A stretch of 64,000 nucleotides of DNA from assembly GCF_900107725.1 (NCBI RefSeq), contig NZ_FNQO01000003.1:186001-250000 (forward strand), given 5' to 3'. This stretch comes from Microbulbifer marinus. GTDB lineage: Bacteria; Pseudomonadota; Gammaproteobacteria; Pseudomonadales; Cellvibrionaceae. Position numbers and translations under genes: made by a program. Under the pieces are notes generated by a model. That model was not told the origin of the DNA, did no database searches, and saw only the letters and a program-made list of their open reading frames with translations. Numbering within the stretch: the stretch's first letter is position 1; every line of letters begins with the position of its first letter. Of the stretch, positions 28,978-37,474 are shown one piece after another.

Positions 28978-31515
28978 TTAGAATTCGTAGCCGGCTTTCA
29001 GATAATAGAAACCACCACCAATGCCATAGGGCGATGTCTCATAGTAAACCCCGCCCAAAACATTGTCCGGGGCTCCTACGATTGAGCCATCAATCTCGCC
29101 ACCCTTTTCATCAAACACATTGGCGGCGCCGGCAGTCAGCACGATGCTGTCTGACGCGGCGTAGGTCAGTTCAAAGTCTACCGTGAACTCAGAACCCAGC
29201 TCCTCACCGAACCAGTCGGCGTGTACGCCCACATATTCACCGTAAAAGTTGGTGCGAACAAAGGCGCTCAACTTGTCCCAGTTCTGGGCTACGGTGAAAG
29301 AGGCCCGATGATCCGGAAGGCCGCGCTCCAGGCGTAGCGCTTTACAGATCTCGCCCTGGTTGTTTACGAAACCACCACCACAGGTGGTGTCTCCGCCAAC
29401 AACTTCAGTTTGGGTCCAGTTATAGGCCAAGCTGAAGTCGGTGCCACCACCGAACAATTCCGTACCATAAGTTGCCACTACGTCGAGTCCAGTAGTTTCG
29501 GTATCGAAGTCGTTGGCAAAGTAGTTGACCTGACCGATCAATTCCGGGTTGGGAACGCCTGCAGCCGCCATGGCAGAGCGCTGGGCTGCCGTAGGCGTGG
29601 CATTATCGGTCAGGGCGATTCGGTCGGTTACTTCGATGAAATAGGCATCGGCAGTCACTTGCAGATCACCAACAGACATTACCAGACCAGTGGCAAAGTT
29701 AACGGACTCTTCCGGCTGCAGCTCGGCCTCACCCAGTTTGGGCGCCGGCAGTGTTTGTGCCTGAGTCAGCTGACCGCCAACGATCGAGGTCTGGGTATTG
29801 ACAACGGACGCCTGGCCCATAGTCGGAGCCCGGAAACCGGTGCTGTGTGAAGCGCGCCAGGCGAGGTTGTCGGTAATCTGCCAGTTAGCCACCAACTTGT
29901 AATTGGTGGTATCGCCGAAGCTATCGAAATTTTCGTAGCGCAAGGCGCCGCCCAGCAGAAAGTTATCCGTCAACTGGTTTTCCAGGTCCGCATAGAGGGC
30001 GTAGTTGCTGCGCTCAGCGATACCAGCAGAATCAATGGAGAAACCAGCAAAACCATGTGAACCAATGTTGAAGCCCTGATCGGCCAGCGGTCCTACCTGC
30101 CAGGACATTCCCTCGCCGGCGATGATCTGGAACGACTCATCACGCCACTCGGCGCCCACGGCAACACTCAGGTTATCCATTTGCTTTTGCAAATCGAAGT
30201 TAAGAGTCTTCTCCAGCTGAATGTAGGAACCTGTGTCGAAATCGCGCTTGCTGTCGGGTCCGAAAGATGGGTTGATGGTGTTGTTCAGACCAAACACTGC
30301 CTCGTTGCGGCCCACAGAAGCGCTCAGGTCAAAGTTCCAGCCTTGCATGAAGCCATTGGAGAACTCTCCGCGACGGCCCGCTGTCAAGGAGGTATCGGTA
30401 ATATCGCCAACGAAACGCGGGGTATAACCGCCGGGAATTGTCTTGTTGAAGACAAAGCAGTTGTCGTCTGCCGTCAGGCCGGAAGTCACCATGTCAGAGC
30501 CGTCAGCCAAAGGCGCGGTGCGGTAGGCATCACAGCTGGAGGCATTGCCGTCCAGTGCACCAACTAGGCGGTTGCCATCGTCGTCGGTGTAAACTCCTGA
30601 ACGACCGTTCGGGTTACGGTAGTAGAAACCACCATCGACCTTGCGGTTGGAGTGGTTACCGAAGGCATAGATCTCGGTGCCATCCTTCAGGTCCATGCCG
30701 AAGTTGGCAAACAGGGTCATGTCATCTTCAACAATCGGGGCACCCCAAATCTGTGCCGGGTCAGCTACTGCGGTGTTACCGGCGTCGATGAGCTCCTGGG
30801 CATCGGCACGCTGCACTGAACGAGAGGTGTCATCGGCATTTTTCAGCTGGAAGCTCAGATTCAGGAAACCCGAGTCTGTCATCGCCATGCCGTAATTGCC
30901 CGCGATGGTGGTGCTCTGGCCGTCACCTTCGAAATACTCGCCAGTTTTCAGCTCGAGCGAACCACCTTCGGCATCGTCTTTCAGAACAAAGTTCATCACG
31001 CCGGCAATGGCATCAGAACCGTACTGCGCCGCTGCACCATCGCGCAGCACTTCCACCTGTTTCAGAGCAATGCTGGGAATAACGGAAATATCGGGACCCT
31101 GGGCACCATCGTTAAGGCCACCGCCCTGGAAGGCAATCACAGAGGCGCGGTGGCGGCGCTTGCCGTTGAGCAGGACCAGGGTTGAGTCTGAAGACAAGCC
31201 ACGCATGTTAACGGGGCGAATCATAGATGCAGCGTCACTGATGGGTTGGTCGTGCACATTAAAGGAAGGCACGGAGCTCTTCAGCATATCCAACATGTCA
31301 CTGCTGCCGGATTTCGCCAGGTCATTTGCATTAAATACATCCACCGGAACCGGGGATTCGGCGACGGAACGCGGCTTGGTTCTCGAGCCTACAGTCACCA
31401 CCTCTTCCATCACTAAATTATCACCAGCGGACTGCGCCTGAACCGGCGCAGCCAGGGCGCCGGCCAGAGCGATCAACGAGACCGATGAAACCCCGAACTG
31501 TGTAGTTTTTTTCAT
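28978..31515 (-). CDS. TonB-dependent outer membrane receptor
   Basis: 845 aa. A signal peptide (about 1-27, ending PVQAQ) is followed by a TonB-box-like EEVVTVGSR, a plug domain (about 50-175, with VNMRGLSSDSTLVLLNGKRR and LRDGAAAQYGSDAIAGVMNF) and a 22-strand-type barrel ending in an aromatic residue (LKAGYEF). Such receptors take up siderophores, vitamin B12, oligosaccharides or peptides. The substrate is not evident and no transporter, sugar enzyme or anti-sigma pair adjoins it. It has its own terminator and about 1 kb of noncoding DNA upstream. Confidence 0.92.
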   Translation of the reverse strand: MKKTTQFGVSSVSLIALAGALAAPVQAQSAGDNLVMEEVVTVGSRTKPRSVAESPVPVDVFNANDLAKSGSSDMLDMLKSSVPSFNVHDQPISDAASMIRPVNMRGLSSDSTLVLLNGKRRHRASVIAFQGGGLNDGAQGPDISVIPSIALKQVEVLRDGAAAQYGSDAIAGVMNFVLKDDAEGGSLELKTGEYFEGDGQSTTIAGNYGMAMTDSGFLNLSFQLKNADDTSRSVQRADAQELIDAGNTAVADPAQIWGAPIVEDDMTLFANFGMDLKDGTEIYAFGNHSNRKVDGGFYYRNPNGRSGVYTDDDGNRLVGALDGNASSCDAYRTAPLADGSDMVTSGLTADDNCFVFNKTIPGGYTPRFVGDITDTSLTAGRRGEFSNGFMQGWNFDLSASVGRNEAVFGLNNTINPSFGPDSKRDFDTGSYIQLEKTLNFDLQKQMDNLSVAVGAEWRDESFQIIAGEGMSWQVGPLADQGFNIGSHGFAGFSIDSAGIAERSNYALYADLENQLTDNFLLGGALRYENFDSFGDTTNYKLVANWQITDNLAWRASHSTGFRAPTMGQASVVNTQTSIVGGQLTQAQTLPAPKLGEAELQPEESVNFATGLVMSVGDLQVTADAYFIEVTDRIALTDNATPTAAQRSAMAAAGVPNPELIGQVNYFANDFDTETTGLDVVATYGTELFGGGTDFSLAYNWTQTEVVGGDTTCGGGFVNNQGEICKALRLERGLPDHRASFTVAQNWDKLSAFVRTNFYGEYVGVHADWFGEELGSEFTVDFELTYAASDSIVLTAGAANVFDEKGGEIDGSIVGAPDNVLGGVYYETSPYGIGGGFYYLKAGYEF

Positions 31516-32557
31516 TGAAAATACCCTTGCAATTTTTCGTTGTTATGCGCACGAGTTGCGCGTGCGTGTTGGAAGGTTCCCACAGCAAAAATGCAAAAAC
31601 CGTGACACATTCGCGCACGCTCGAATGCAAAATGCCTCTTTATCAAGAATCGTGCAACTTGATGGCAGAACTAAGCGAAATCACCTGTTTTTTAGCTCTA
31701 TTTTGTATTTGCCGTATTAACGATTTTTCGCATATAAACTGCCAAAATAGTGCGCAACATTTAATCAGGTCGCACAATTTCTGTTCGGCCGGCAGATGCA
31801 CTCAATTCACTTCGAAGGCAAAATATGCGATGGCAATTCTATGTTTCACCCTCCCCTCGCAGACGAGGAACCGGGCTGCAATCTGAGTCACCATCAGTAA
31901 CAGCCGCGTCAAAACAGTGCGTAGTTGCTACTCAGCTGCTGATTTTCGCGCCCAACTTGGCGGGGGAATCACTGCCGGTTACACATTTATGGCTATTGGT
32001 TGTAGTCAGCGCACAGTTGGCGCGCCGAACTGCGAATAAAAATAACTGGCGGTGACAAAAATGCGACATGCCAGTCAAAGCTATTCAAATTTCGAATGGC
32101 TCGGAAAACCTGTCGCAAAAAATTAAACAGCAGCTGTAAAAATAATACCCGGATACTTTTTCTGGCGGAACTTTCTCACGCCAATTCTCGTCATCCATTT
32201 CGCAAATATTACGAATTCGAATTGCCCCCCGCAGGGCTTGATGTTAATTTTGACAGCGGTGTCATTTTTTTGGCGAGGCTCTCGTCAGGTGCAACAGCGC
32301 AACACCGACTGCGACCAGCGACCGCTCTCAGCCCCCGGGAAGCTAAAAGAAGTTGTTCTCGCAGGATGTGATCCGTCGCTGTAGACGTAAAGAAAATGCC
32401 CCTATATTCGTCCCGGTTTCGTGGGATTGGCTTCTTGTTTTGACTCACGGATGTCTGGAGCATGTTGAATAAGTCACCCTGCAGTCAAAATCACACGCCG
32501 TCACGCTGCCGCTATCGGGCAGCCGGTACATTGCTCTATAAGGAATGGTCAGGACGA
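31516..32557. other. 1-kb stretch without a recognisable gene
   Basis: 1042 bp between the start of the TonB receptor gene and the end of the ATP-grasp-like gene. Much of 31660-32270 is clearly more AT-rich than the rest of the window. Open frames here have unlike-protein composition (many Cys, Ser and Arg, no domain). Only small dyads are seen, for example CATTCG/CGAATG near 31605-31630. The TonB receptor promoter must lie at its left end. It could hold a small RNA, which I cannot detect by eye. Confidence 0.45.
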
Positions 32558-33775
32558 CTACTTCACCGACATTTCTTCAAAGGTCGGCAGCCAGCCTCCG
32601 GGCGGTCCCAGTTCGAGGCGATCAGGCCGGGGCGAGGCGCGGCCACTGAGCAGGTATCGCCGGTCGCGCCAGTACCATACGCGCAAATCGCTCCAGAGAT
32701 GATTGCCATCCGCATCCAGCAGTTCGCCCTTGTCGACCCACTGCTGAGCGACATAGCGCTGTCCTTTCGACAGCAACCGGCGCAAGCGATGCCGGCCGAC
32801 GGCGCGACTGTCCAGCACGCCAAGTCCGGCGTGACTCTGTGCGGGCTTGAAAACCAGCTCTTGCTTGCGCGCGGCGAGCGTTTCGAGATTGTCGTCGGAC
32901 AATTCCCAGGTTGGCGGCACATGCCGCGACAGCAACGCGCGTTCGTCGGGCGTGATGCCGAGCGCGGCGTCCATGTGTGGCCGGGAAAGCCAGTCGAGCA
33001 ATCGCTTGTCACTGCGGGTGGCATAGCTGAACGGATTTGGGGCAATGTAGACGCGCCCGCTCGCATAGGCCTCTTTCAGAGCGGCAAATTGCGGCGCCTG
33101 CCAAAAGAAATCGGTGGAGCGATTAACGACGAAATCGACCGGCGCGCCGTCGACCAACAGGCTTTCACCATCCCACTGCAAAGCCTCGGGCGCGACAACA
33201 TAGGTGCGCCAACCCAGCGCCCGGCACAGCGCCGCCAGCCGCGTATGCTCCTCGCGAAAGCGGCCACTTTGCAGCGAATCGCTGTCATCGAGAATCGCCA
33301 CACCCGCGGGGGAATCGGTATTCAGACAGGTCCGTATTTCCTCCGTGATCATTTCCTGAATTTGCCGCCCCAGCTCGCCAATAGTGGGCGAGGGCTGGAT
33401 AGCGGCATCATCCGCAAGGCAGAGTTCGTAAAAGACGCGGTTGATCTGCGCCGCAAAAAGGAATCCGGAGCCGTTATCGTTGAACTCGATCAGTTGCCAG
33501 TCGCCGGGCCTGTCCGGCGGCAGGTGAAAGTCCCAGGCACTGAAGAAACAAGTTTCGGCGCGCGGTATTCGGGCGATGGCGGGCGCCTGATCTGTGGCTC
33601 GAGCGATCCAGGCCTGACGCCGGGTCACCCGCTCGAACAGTGCGATAAAGTCATCAACCTCGACAAGCAGCTTGTCGGGGATGCGCTGGTGTGCGCGAGC
33701 GACCGAAACATAGTCGGGCAGTGGCGGCTCGCTGGCATACAGATGTTGCAGGAAGGTCGCTGCGGCGTCGGCCAC
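32558..33775 (-). CDS. ATP-grasp-like protein of unknown substrate
   Basis: 405 aa from a GTG at 33775 with an excellent AGGAGGT 7 nt upstream. The segment LIEFNDNGSGFLFAAQINRVFYE recalls the metal-binding Glu/Asn strand of circularly permuted ATP-grasp enzymes, and LVFKPAQSHAGLGVLDSR followed by RYVAQQWVDKG resembles the nucleotide-binding lysine and lid region. ATP-grasp ligases join a carboxylate to an amine or thiol, often on peptides, amino acids or polyamines. No partner gene adjoins it, so the substrate is open. No signal or membrane segment. Divergent from the NagX-like gene. Confidence 0.55.
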   Translation of the reverse strand: MADAAATFLQHLYASEPPLPDYVSVARAHQRIPDKLLVEVDDFIALFERVTRRQAWIARATDQAPAIARIPRAETCFFSAWDFHLPPDRPGDWQLIEFNDNGSGFLFAAQINRVFYELCLADDAAIQPSPTIGELGRQIQEMITEEIRTCLNTDSPAGVAILDDSDSLQSGRFREEHTRLAALCRALGWRTYVVAPEALQWDGESLLVDGAPVDFVVNRSTDFFWQAPQFAALKEAYASGRVYIAPNPFSYATRSDKRLLDWLSRPHMDAALGITPDERALLSRHVPPTWELSDDNLETLAARKQELVFKPAQSHAGLGVLDSRAVGRHRLRRLLSKGQRYVAQQWVDKGELLDADGNHLWSDLRVWYWRDRRYLLSGRASPRPDRLELGPPGGWLPTFEEMSVK

Positions 33776-33963
33776 CCCGTTACCTCCTGCGGCGGCATTC
33801 GGCGTTCATGTCCTGAGTCTAGCAGTGCGGCCCAGTGTAGCTGCGCACAGGTTCTCGAGACCAGATTTCATGGCAAGTGGACTGTTCGACAATTTAATCT
33901 CCCCACTGCATCGGCGGCGGCCGGCCAAGTCTGCACAACGTAAAACAGCATTAAAAAGTACCC

Positions 33964-35061
33964 ATGAGCAATGAAAAACAACGCCTGGCCTCCCTAGATG
34001 CCTTACGCGGCTTCGATATGTTCTGGATCATCGGCGGTGAGGCTCTGTTCCTGCCACTGTTCACGCTTACCGGATGGTCGATCTTCGCCCTCGGCCACGA
34101 ACAGATGCAGCACTCTGCATGGCATGGCTTCAGCTTTTACGACCTTATTTTCCCGCTGTTTATCTTCCTGTCCGGCGTCGCGCTCGGTATCGCCAACAAG
34201 TCAGTGCGCGGCCTGTCGATGAAAGAGCGCAAGCCGGTGTACCACAAGGCGGTGAAAAGACTGCTGATCCTGATTGGCCTCGGTGTGCTCTACAACCACG
34301 GCTGGGGTAGCGGTATGCCGGCGGACCCGAGCGAAATCCGCTACGCCAGCGTACTCGCCCGCATTGGCTTCGCCTGGTTCTTCGCCGCGATGATTGTCTG
34401 GCACTGCAGCGTGCGCACCCAGTACCTGATTGCAGCGGCCATTCTGCTCGGATACTGGCTGTTGCAGGTCGGCTTCGGTTCGCTGACCCCGAGCGGCTCC
34501 GTCAATGCCTGGATCGACCAGTGCTGTCTGCCGGGCACCACCTACCAGAATCGCGCCTATGACCCGGAGGGCCTGCTTTCAACGGTTCCGTCGATCGTCA
34601 ATGCACTGTTGGGGATTTTTGCCGGGCGCTGGTTGCGTGACCACCAGGGTCAGCACCGAATAGTCCTGCAGGGGCTGACCGCCGCCGGTCTCGTCAGCCT
34701 GCTCGGTGGTTCTATCTGGCACTGGGTTTACCCGATCAACAAGGAGCTGTGGACCGGCTCCTTCGTACTCGTCACCTGCGGTTGCAGTCTGCTGCTACTG
34801 GCGCTCTTTTATCTGCTGGTGGATGTATGGCAGTGGCGACGCTTCAACGGTTTCTTCGCGGTGATCGGCTGCAATGCGATTCTGGTTTACCTTGGGACCA
34901 GCCTGCTGAATTGGGTTTACACCAGTAAAAACCTGTTTGGCGGTATCGCGGCGGCCCTGCCGGAGGCGGGCGCCACGTTGGTCATCGTCTGCGGGGTGAT
35001 CTTACTGCAATGGCTGGTATTGAAGTGGCTGTATAGTCGGGGAATATTTATCAGCCCCTAA
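33964..35061 (+). CDS. NagX-like membrane acyltransferase (COG4299/DUF5009 family)
   Basis: 365 aa with about ten predicted membrane helices. The start RLASLDALRGFDMFWIIGG and the segment HGFSFYDLIFPLFIFLSGVALG are signatures of the family that includes bacterial NagX and the human lysosomal heparan-alpha-glucosaminide N-acetyltransferase. In other gammaproteobacteria such genes belong to N-acetylglucosamine regulons, which would fit the chitobiase at the left end, but here no nag gene or AGCGCT operator is next to it. The ribosome binding site is weak. Function is inference. Confidence 0.8.
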   Translation: MSNEKQRLASLDALRGFDMFWIIGGEALFLPLFTLTGWSIFALGHEQMQHSAWHGFSFYDLIFPLFIFLSGVALGIANKSVRGLSMKERKPVYHKAVKRLLILIGLGVLYNHGWGSGMPADPSEIRYASVLARIGFAWFFAAMIVWHCSVRTQYLIAAAILLGYWLLQVGFGSLTPSGSVNAWIDQCCLPGTTYQNRAYDPEGLLSTVPSIVNALLGIFAGRWLRDHQGQHRIVLQGLTAAGLVSLLGGSIWHWVYPINKELWTGSFVLVTCGCSLLLLALFYLLVDVWQWRRFNGFFAVIGCNAILVYLGTSLLNWVYTSKNLFGGIAAALPEAGATLVIVCGVILLQWLVLKWLYSRGIFISP

Positions 35062-35136
35062 CGTTTAACCGGGCGGCCCGTAGACTTCGCTGGTCGCCCG
35101 ACGTCAACAGCTATACAGTAATGACGCGGCTAGGAG

Positions 35137-35391
35137 TCACTTCGAATGAGTCTCTTTGCCGTTGGAAGCTGGGCAAAACTGAGAGAGGTAATACGCGGCT
35201 GCCTCACCACGCTTGTCATCCGGCAGGCCATCGAGCTGTGAGCCGAAATCGTAGGTGGTAACGTGAAGCAGGGTTGATCGCTCCACACCCGGAATCTTTT
35301 TCACATACGCCTGAACTTTGGTTCCGCCTTTCTCCGACGCCACTACCGGCCCATCAAATCCTGCCGGGCGACTTTTGGCGACACGCAACAA
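35137..35391 (-). pseudogene. 84-codon open frame, possible C-terminal remnant of a larger protein
   Basis: The frame ends at 35137 and could begin at a TTG at 35391, two bases past the stop of the MBL gene, with no visible ribosome binding site. The sequence is protein-like (GGTKVQAYVKKIPGVERSTL and then HVTTYDFGSQLDGLPDD, AAAYYLSQF), with the character of the end of an enzyme domain and not of a complete protein. It may be a small co-transcribed protein, a read-through tail, or debris of a deleted gene. I do not recognise the family. Confidence 0.35.
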
Positions 35392-35392
35392 G

Positions 35393-36211
35393 TCACTTGG
35401 TATACCGACTGATATCGACTTGCAAGCAGGACGTGACCAGGTTTCTCTTGCTGAAGTTATAACGGCTGAGAACGCTCATCATGTTCTCTTTGCCCAGTAG
35501 GCGATGGGTGATCGCCTCGATACCCAACCCTTGTTGCTCCAACTCCTGAGCCTGTCCGGCCAGGTTGAGGAGGTAATCCAGCTTTTCCCGCAGCCGCTGT
35601 TTGCCACTCTCCACGACACCGCGGTGCGGGCACAGGATCACATCGAAATCATGCTCGAGTACCGTGTGGATACTCTCCATCAATGTGGGAATATGTTCGT
35701 CAATGCGCAGGAATTTCAGGTAGTTGGCAATATACAGGTCCGCGCTGAACAGCCAGCCCCGATCCCGCAGCAAATAACAGGTCATATCCTTGGCGTGTCC
35801 CGGCGTGAAGATCGGCGTAACCGACTCCTGCCCGATGCAAACTTCATCGGGATGCACCGCCGCTTTCGCCTTCCCGGCAGAGCCCCAGATCAATTTCTGC
35901 ATCGGCGGAATGCGGAAGCCCCGCTTCAGGATCTCGGCGGTCGCGGCCGGTGCGAGCGGCTGCACACCAGTCAGCCTGTGAATGGCGCCGGCGTTACCGC
36001 TGTGGTCTTCGTGGTGATGGGTCAGTAACAGCTGACTGAACGGCGCGCCCTGCACGAATGGCTTGACGTACTTCCACTGGTTGCTAGGGCCGGTATCGAC
36101 AATGGTGTCCTGCAGGCGGTAGACGATAAATGACGTGTTGATACCGAGGTTGAAACGGCCGACCCGCAGGGCATCGAGATCTTGGTAGCGGAAGGAATCG
36201 AGAACGGACAC
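35393..36211 (-). CDS. Metallo-beta-lactamase-fold hydrolase
   Basis: 272 aa from a GTG at 36211, which has GAGGG 6 nt upstream; the TTG two codons earlier abuts that site and is unlikely. The zinc-binding motif THHHEDH is at 64-70, with later ligands in FTPGHAKD, FSADLYI and CPHRGV. This set is typical of the glyoxalase II-like/MBL superfamily of thiolesterases and lactone hydrolases. A C-terminal helical part of about 70 residues follows. The substrate is unknown. The gene is on the same strand as the thiol-redox cluster but 131 bp from it. Confidence 0.85.
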   Translation of the reverse strand: MSVLDSFRYQDLDALRVGRFNLGINTSFIVYRLQDTIVDTGPSNQWKYVKPFVQGAPFSQLLLTHHHEDHSGNAGAIHRLTGVQPLAPAATAEILKRGFRIPPMQKLIWGSAGKAKAAVHPDEVCIGQESVTPIFTPGHAKDMTCYLLRDRGWLFSADLYIANYLKFLRIDEHIPTLMESIHTVLEHDFDVILCPHRGVVESGKQRLREKLDYLLNLAGQAQELEQQGLGIEAITHRLLGKENMMSVLSRYNFSKRNLVTSCLQVDISRYTK

Positions 36212-36341
36212 GGGCAACCCTCAAGAACACATGAAGGTTATTTGTACGCAATTGCGGCATGCGGGTAAATTGCAATTCCCGTGAATGTGGATGACCTATC
36301 GAGCCTGTGGTCACTCGATGGCGCCTGAGGTCTGATCACGG

Positions 36342-36845
36342 TCATTCGGTCATCGACAGCCTGAGCTTGAGCCCCATCTTGGATGTGGTACCCGAAGTCA
36401 CCCAGGCGATTTTGCCACTGCTGTCGACGATGACGATGGTCGGTGTGACCCGCACCCCCCAGGATGCACTGAGTGCACCGCTGGGGTCATTGATGGTGGA
36501 GAACTGCAGCTCCTTCTGTTCGAGGTATTCCTCCAGTTCCGTGTCACTGCCGGACTGCATGGCGACGGTAATGACCTGATATTCCCGCGCAAGATCAGAG
36601 ACTGCCGGCGATACCACCCGGCAATAGGGGCACCAGGTGGCCCAGAAGTAAATCAGCACCGGCCCCTGCGGTGACATCTGCTGCAGATCCAGCACGCTGC
36701 CCTCCAGGGACCTACCTACCAATGGCGGCGCTTGGTCGCTGGGCATATCCCGCTGCTGATAGTAGCCGACCGCGCCGACCACCAGCGCCGCGAGCAGGCA
36801 GAATCCCACCAGCTTGCGCAGCGCTGCAAACCACTTTATTCGCAC
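36342..36845 (-). CDS. TlpA/ScsD-like membrane-anchored thioredoxin
   Basis: 167 aa from a GTG at 36845. A single N-terminal membrane anchor (about 11-29) is followed by a thioredoxin fold in the periplasm with the active site WCPYC (Cys72, Cys75) and a later cis-Pro (RVTPTIVI). It resembles ScsD, TlpA and DsbE, which reduce or oxidise periplasmic disulfides. The upstream DsbD-like gene can supply its electrons, and the three genes 36342-39525 probably form one operon. Confidence 0.85.
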   Translation of the reverse strand: MRIKWFAALRKLVGFCLLAALVVGAVGYYQQRDMPSDQAPPLVGRSLEGSVLDLQQMSPQGPVLIYFWATWCPYCRVVSPAVSDLAREYQVITVAMQSGSDTELEEYLEQKELQFSTINDPSGALSASWGVRVTPTIVIVDSSGKIAWVTSGTTSKMGLKLRLSMTE

Positions 36846-36868
36846 AACGGCTTCTCTGCTTGCCTCAA

Positions 36869-37474
36869 TCAGTACTTCACGCTGCAGCCGTAAGCCCGCG
36901 ACGAGGCAACCGTGATCGCCTTACCATCCAGCGACGCATCCAGCGCGGCGGCAACGTAGTTTTTGGATTGGGGAATCACCGCCGGGTTGGCGGAATCGTT
37001 GTCGTCGATGGCACCGGCGTACACCACCTTGCCTTCCGGATTGATAATAAACATATGCGGCGTGGTCTTGGCGCCATAGGCACGGCCCATGCTGCCATCG
37101 CTGTCTAACAGGAAAGGCGCGCTGGCATTCAGCTCGTGGCTCGCGGCCACCGCCATGGCCTGCTCCGGCTCCAGGTAACCCTGCTTGCCTTTGGCCGAAG
37201 AAATCACGGTGAGCCAGTTGATCTCCTGAGCGGTGTATTTCTTCTGCAGCGCCTGCATATTGCCACTGCCGTAATGCTTTCTTACGTAGGGACATTCCTT
37301 GTTGAACCACTCGATCACCAGCCACTGGCCCTTGTAGTCCTCCAGCGAGTGGGTTTTGCCCTCGGCGTCCACTTCGGAAAAAGCCGGTGCTTTCTCACCG
37401 GGTGTGGCTACCGCCAGGGCCAGTGCCGGCACTGCCAGTGTCATCATCAGGACTCTTTTTATTACTTGCGTCAT
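36869..37474 (-). CDS. Periplasmic redoxin (single-Cys thioredoxin-like protein)
   Basis: 201 aa with a signal peptide (about 1-23, ending AVA). The redoxin/AhpC-TSA-like domain carries the motif WFNKECPYVRKHY: one Cys (Cys61) with Val in place of the resolving Cys, as is common in the Prx-like subgroup. A second Cys lies at the C-terminus (YGCSVKY). The likely role is a thiol peroxidase or disulfide exchange partner of the DsbD-like protein. The ATG overlaps the stop of the DsbD-like gene (ATGA), so the two are coupled. Confidence 0.82.
   Translation of the reverse strand: MTQVIKRVLMMTLAVPALALAVATPGEKAPAFSEVDAEGKTHSLEDYKGQWLVIEWFNKECPYVRKHYGSGNMQALQKKYTAQEINWLTVISSAKGKQGYLEPEQAMAVAASHELNASAPFLLDSDGSMGRAYGAKTTPHMFIINPEGKVVYAGAIDDNDSANPAVIPQSKNYVAAALDASLDGKAITVASSRAYGCSVKY

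Noticed and set aside
31515-31886. 123-codon plus-strand frame upstream of the TonB receptor
   Set aside because: Many Cys and Ser with no hydrophobic core pattern; it starts opposite the receptor start codon, so it is likely noncoding.
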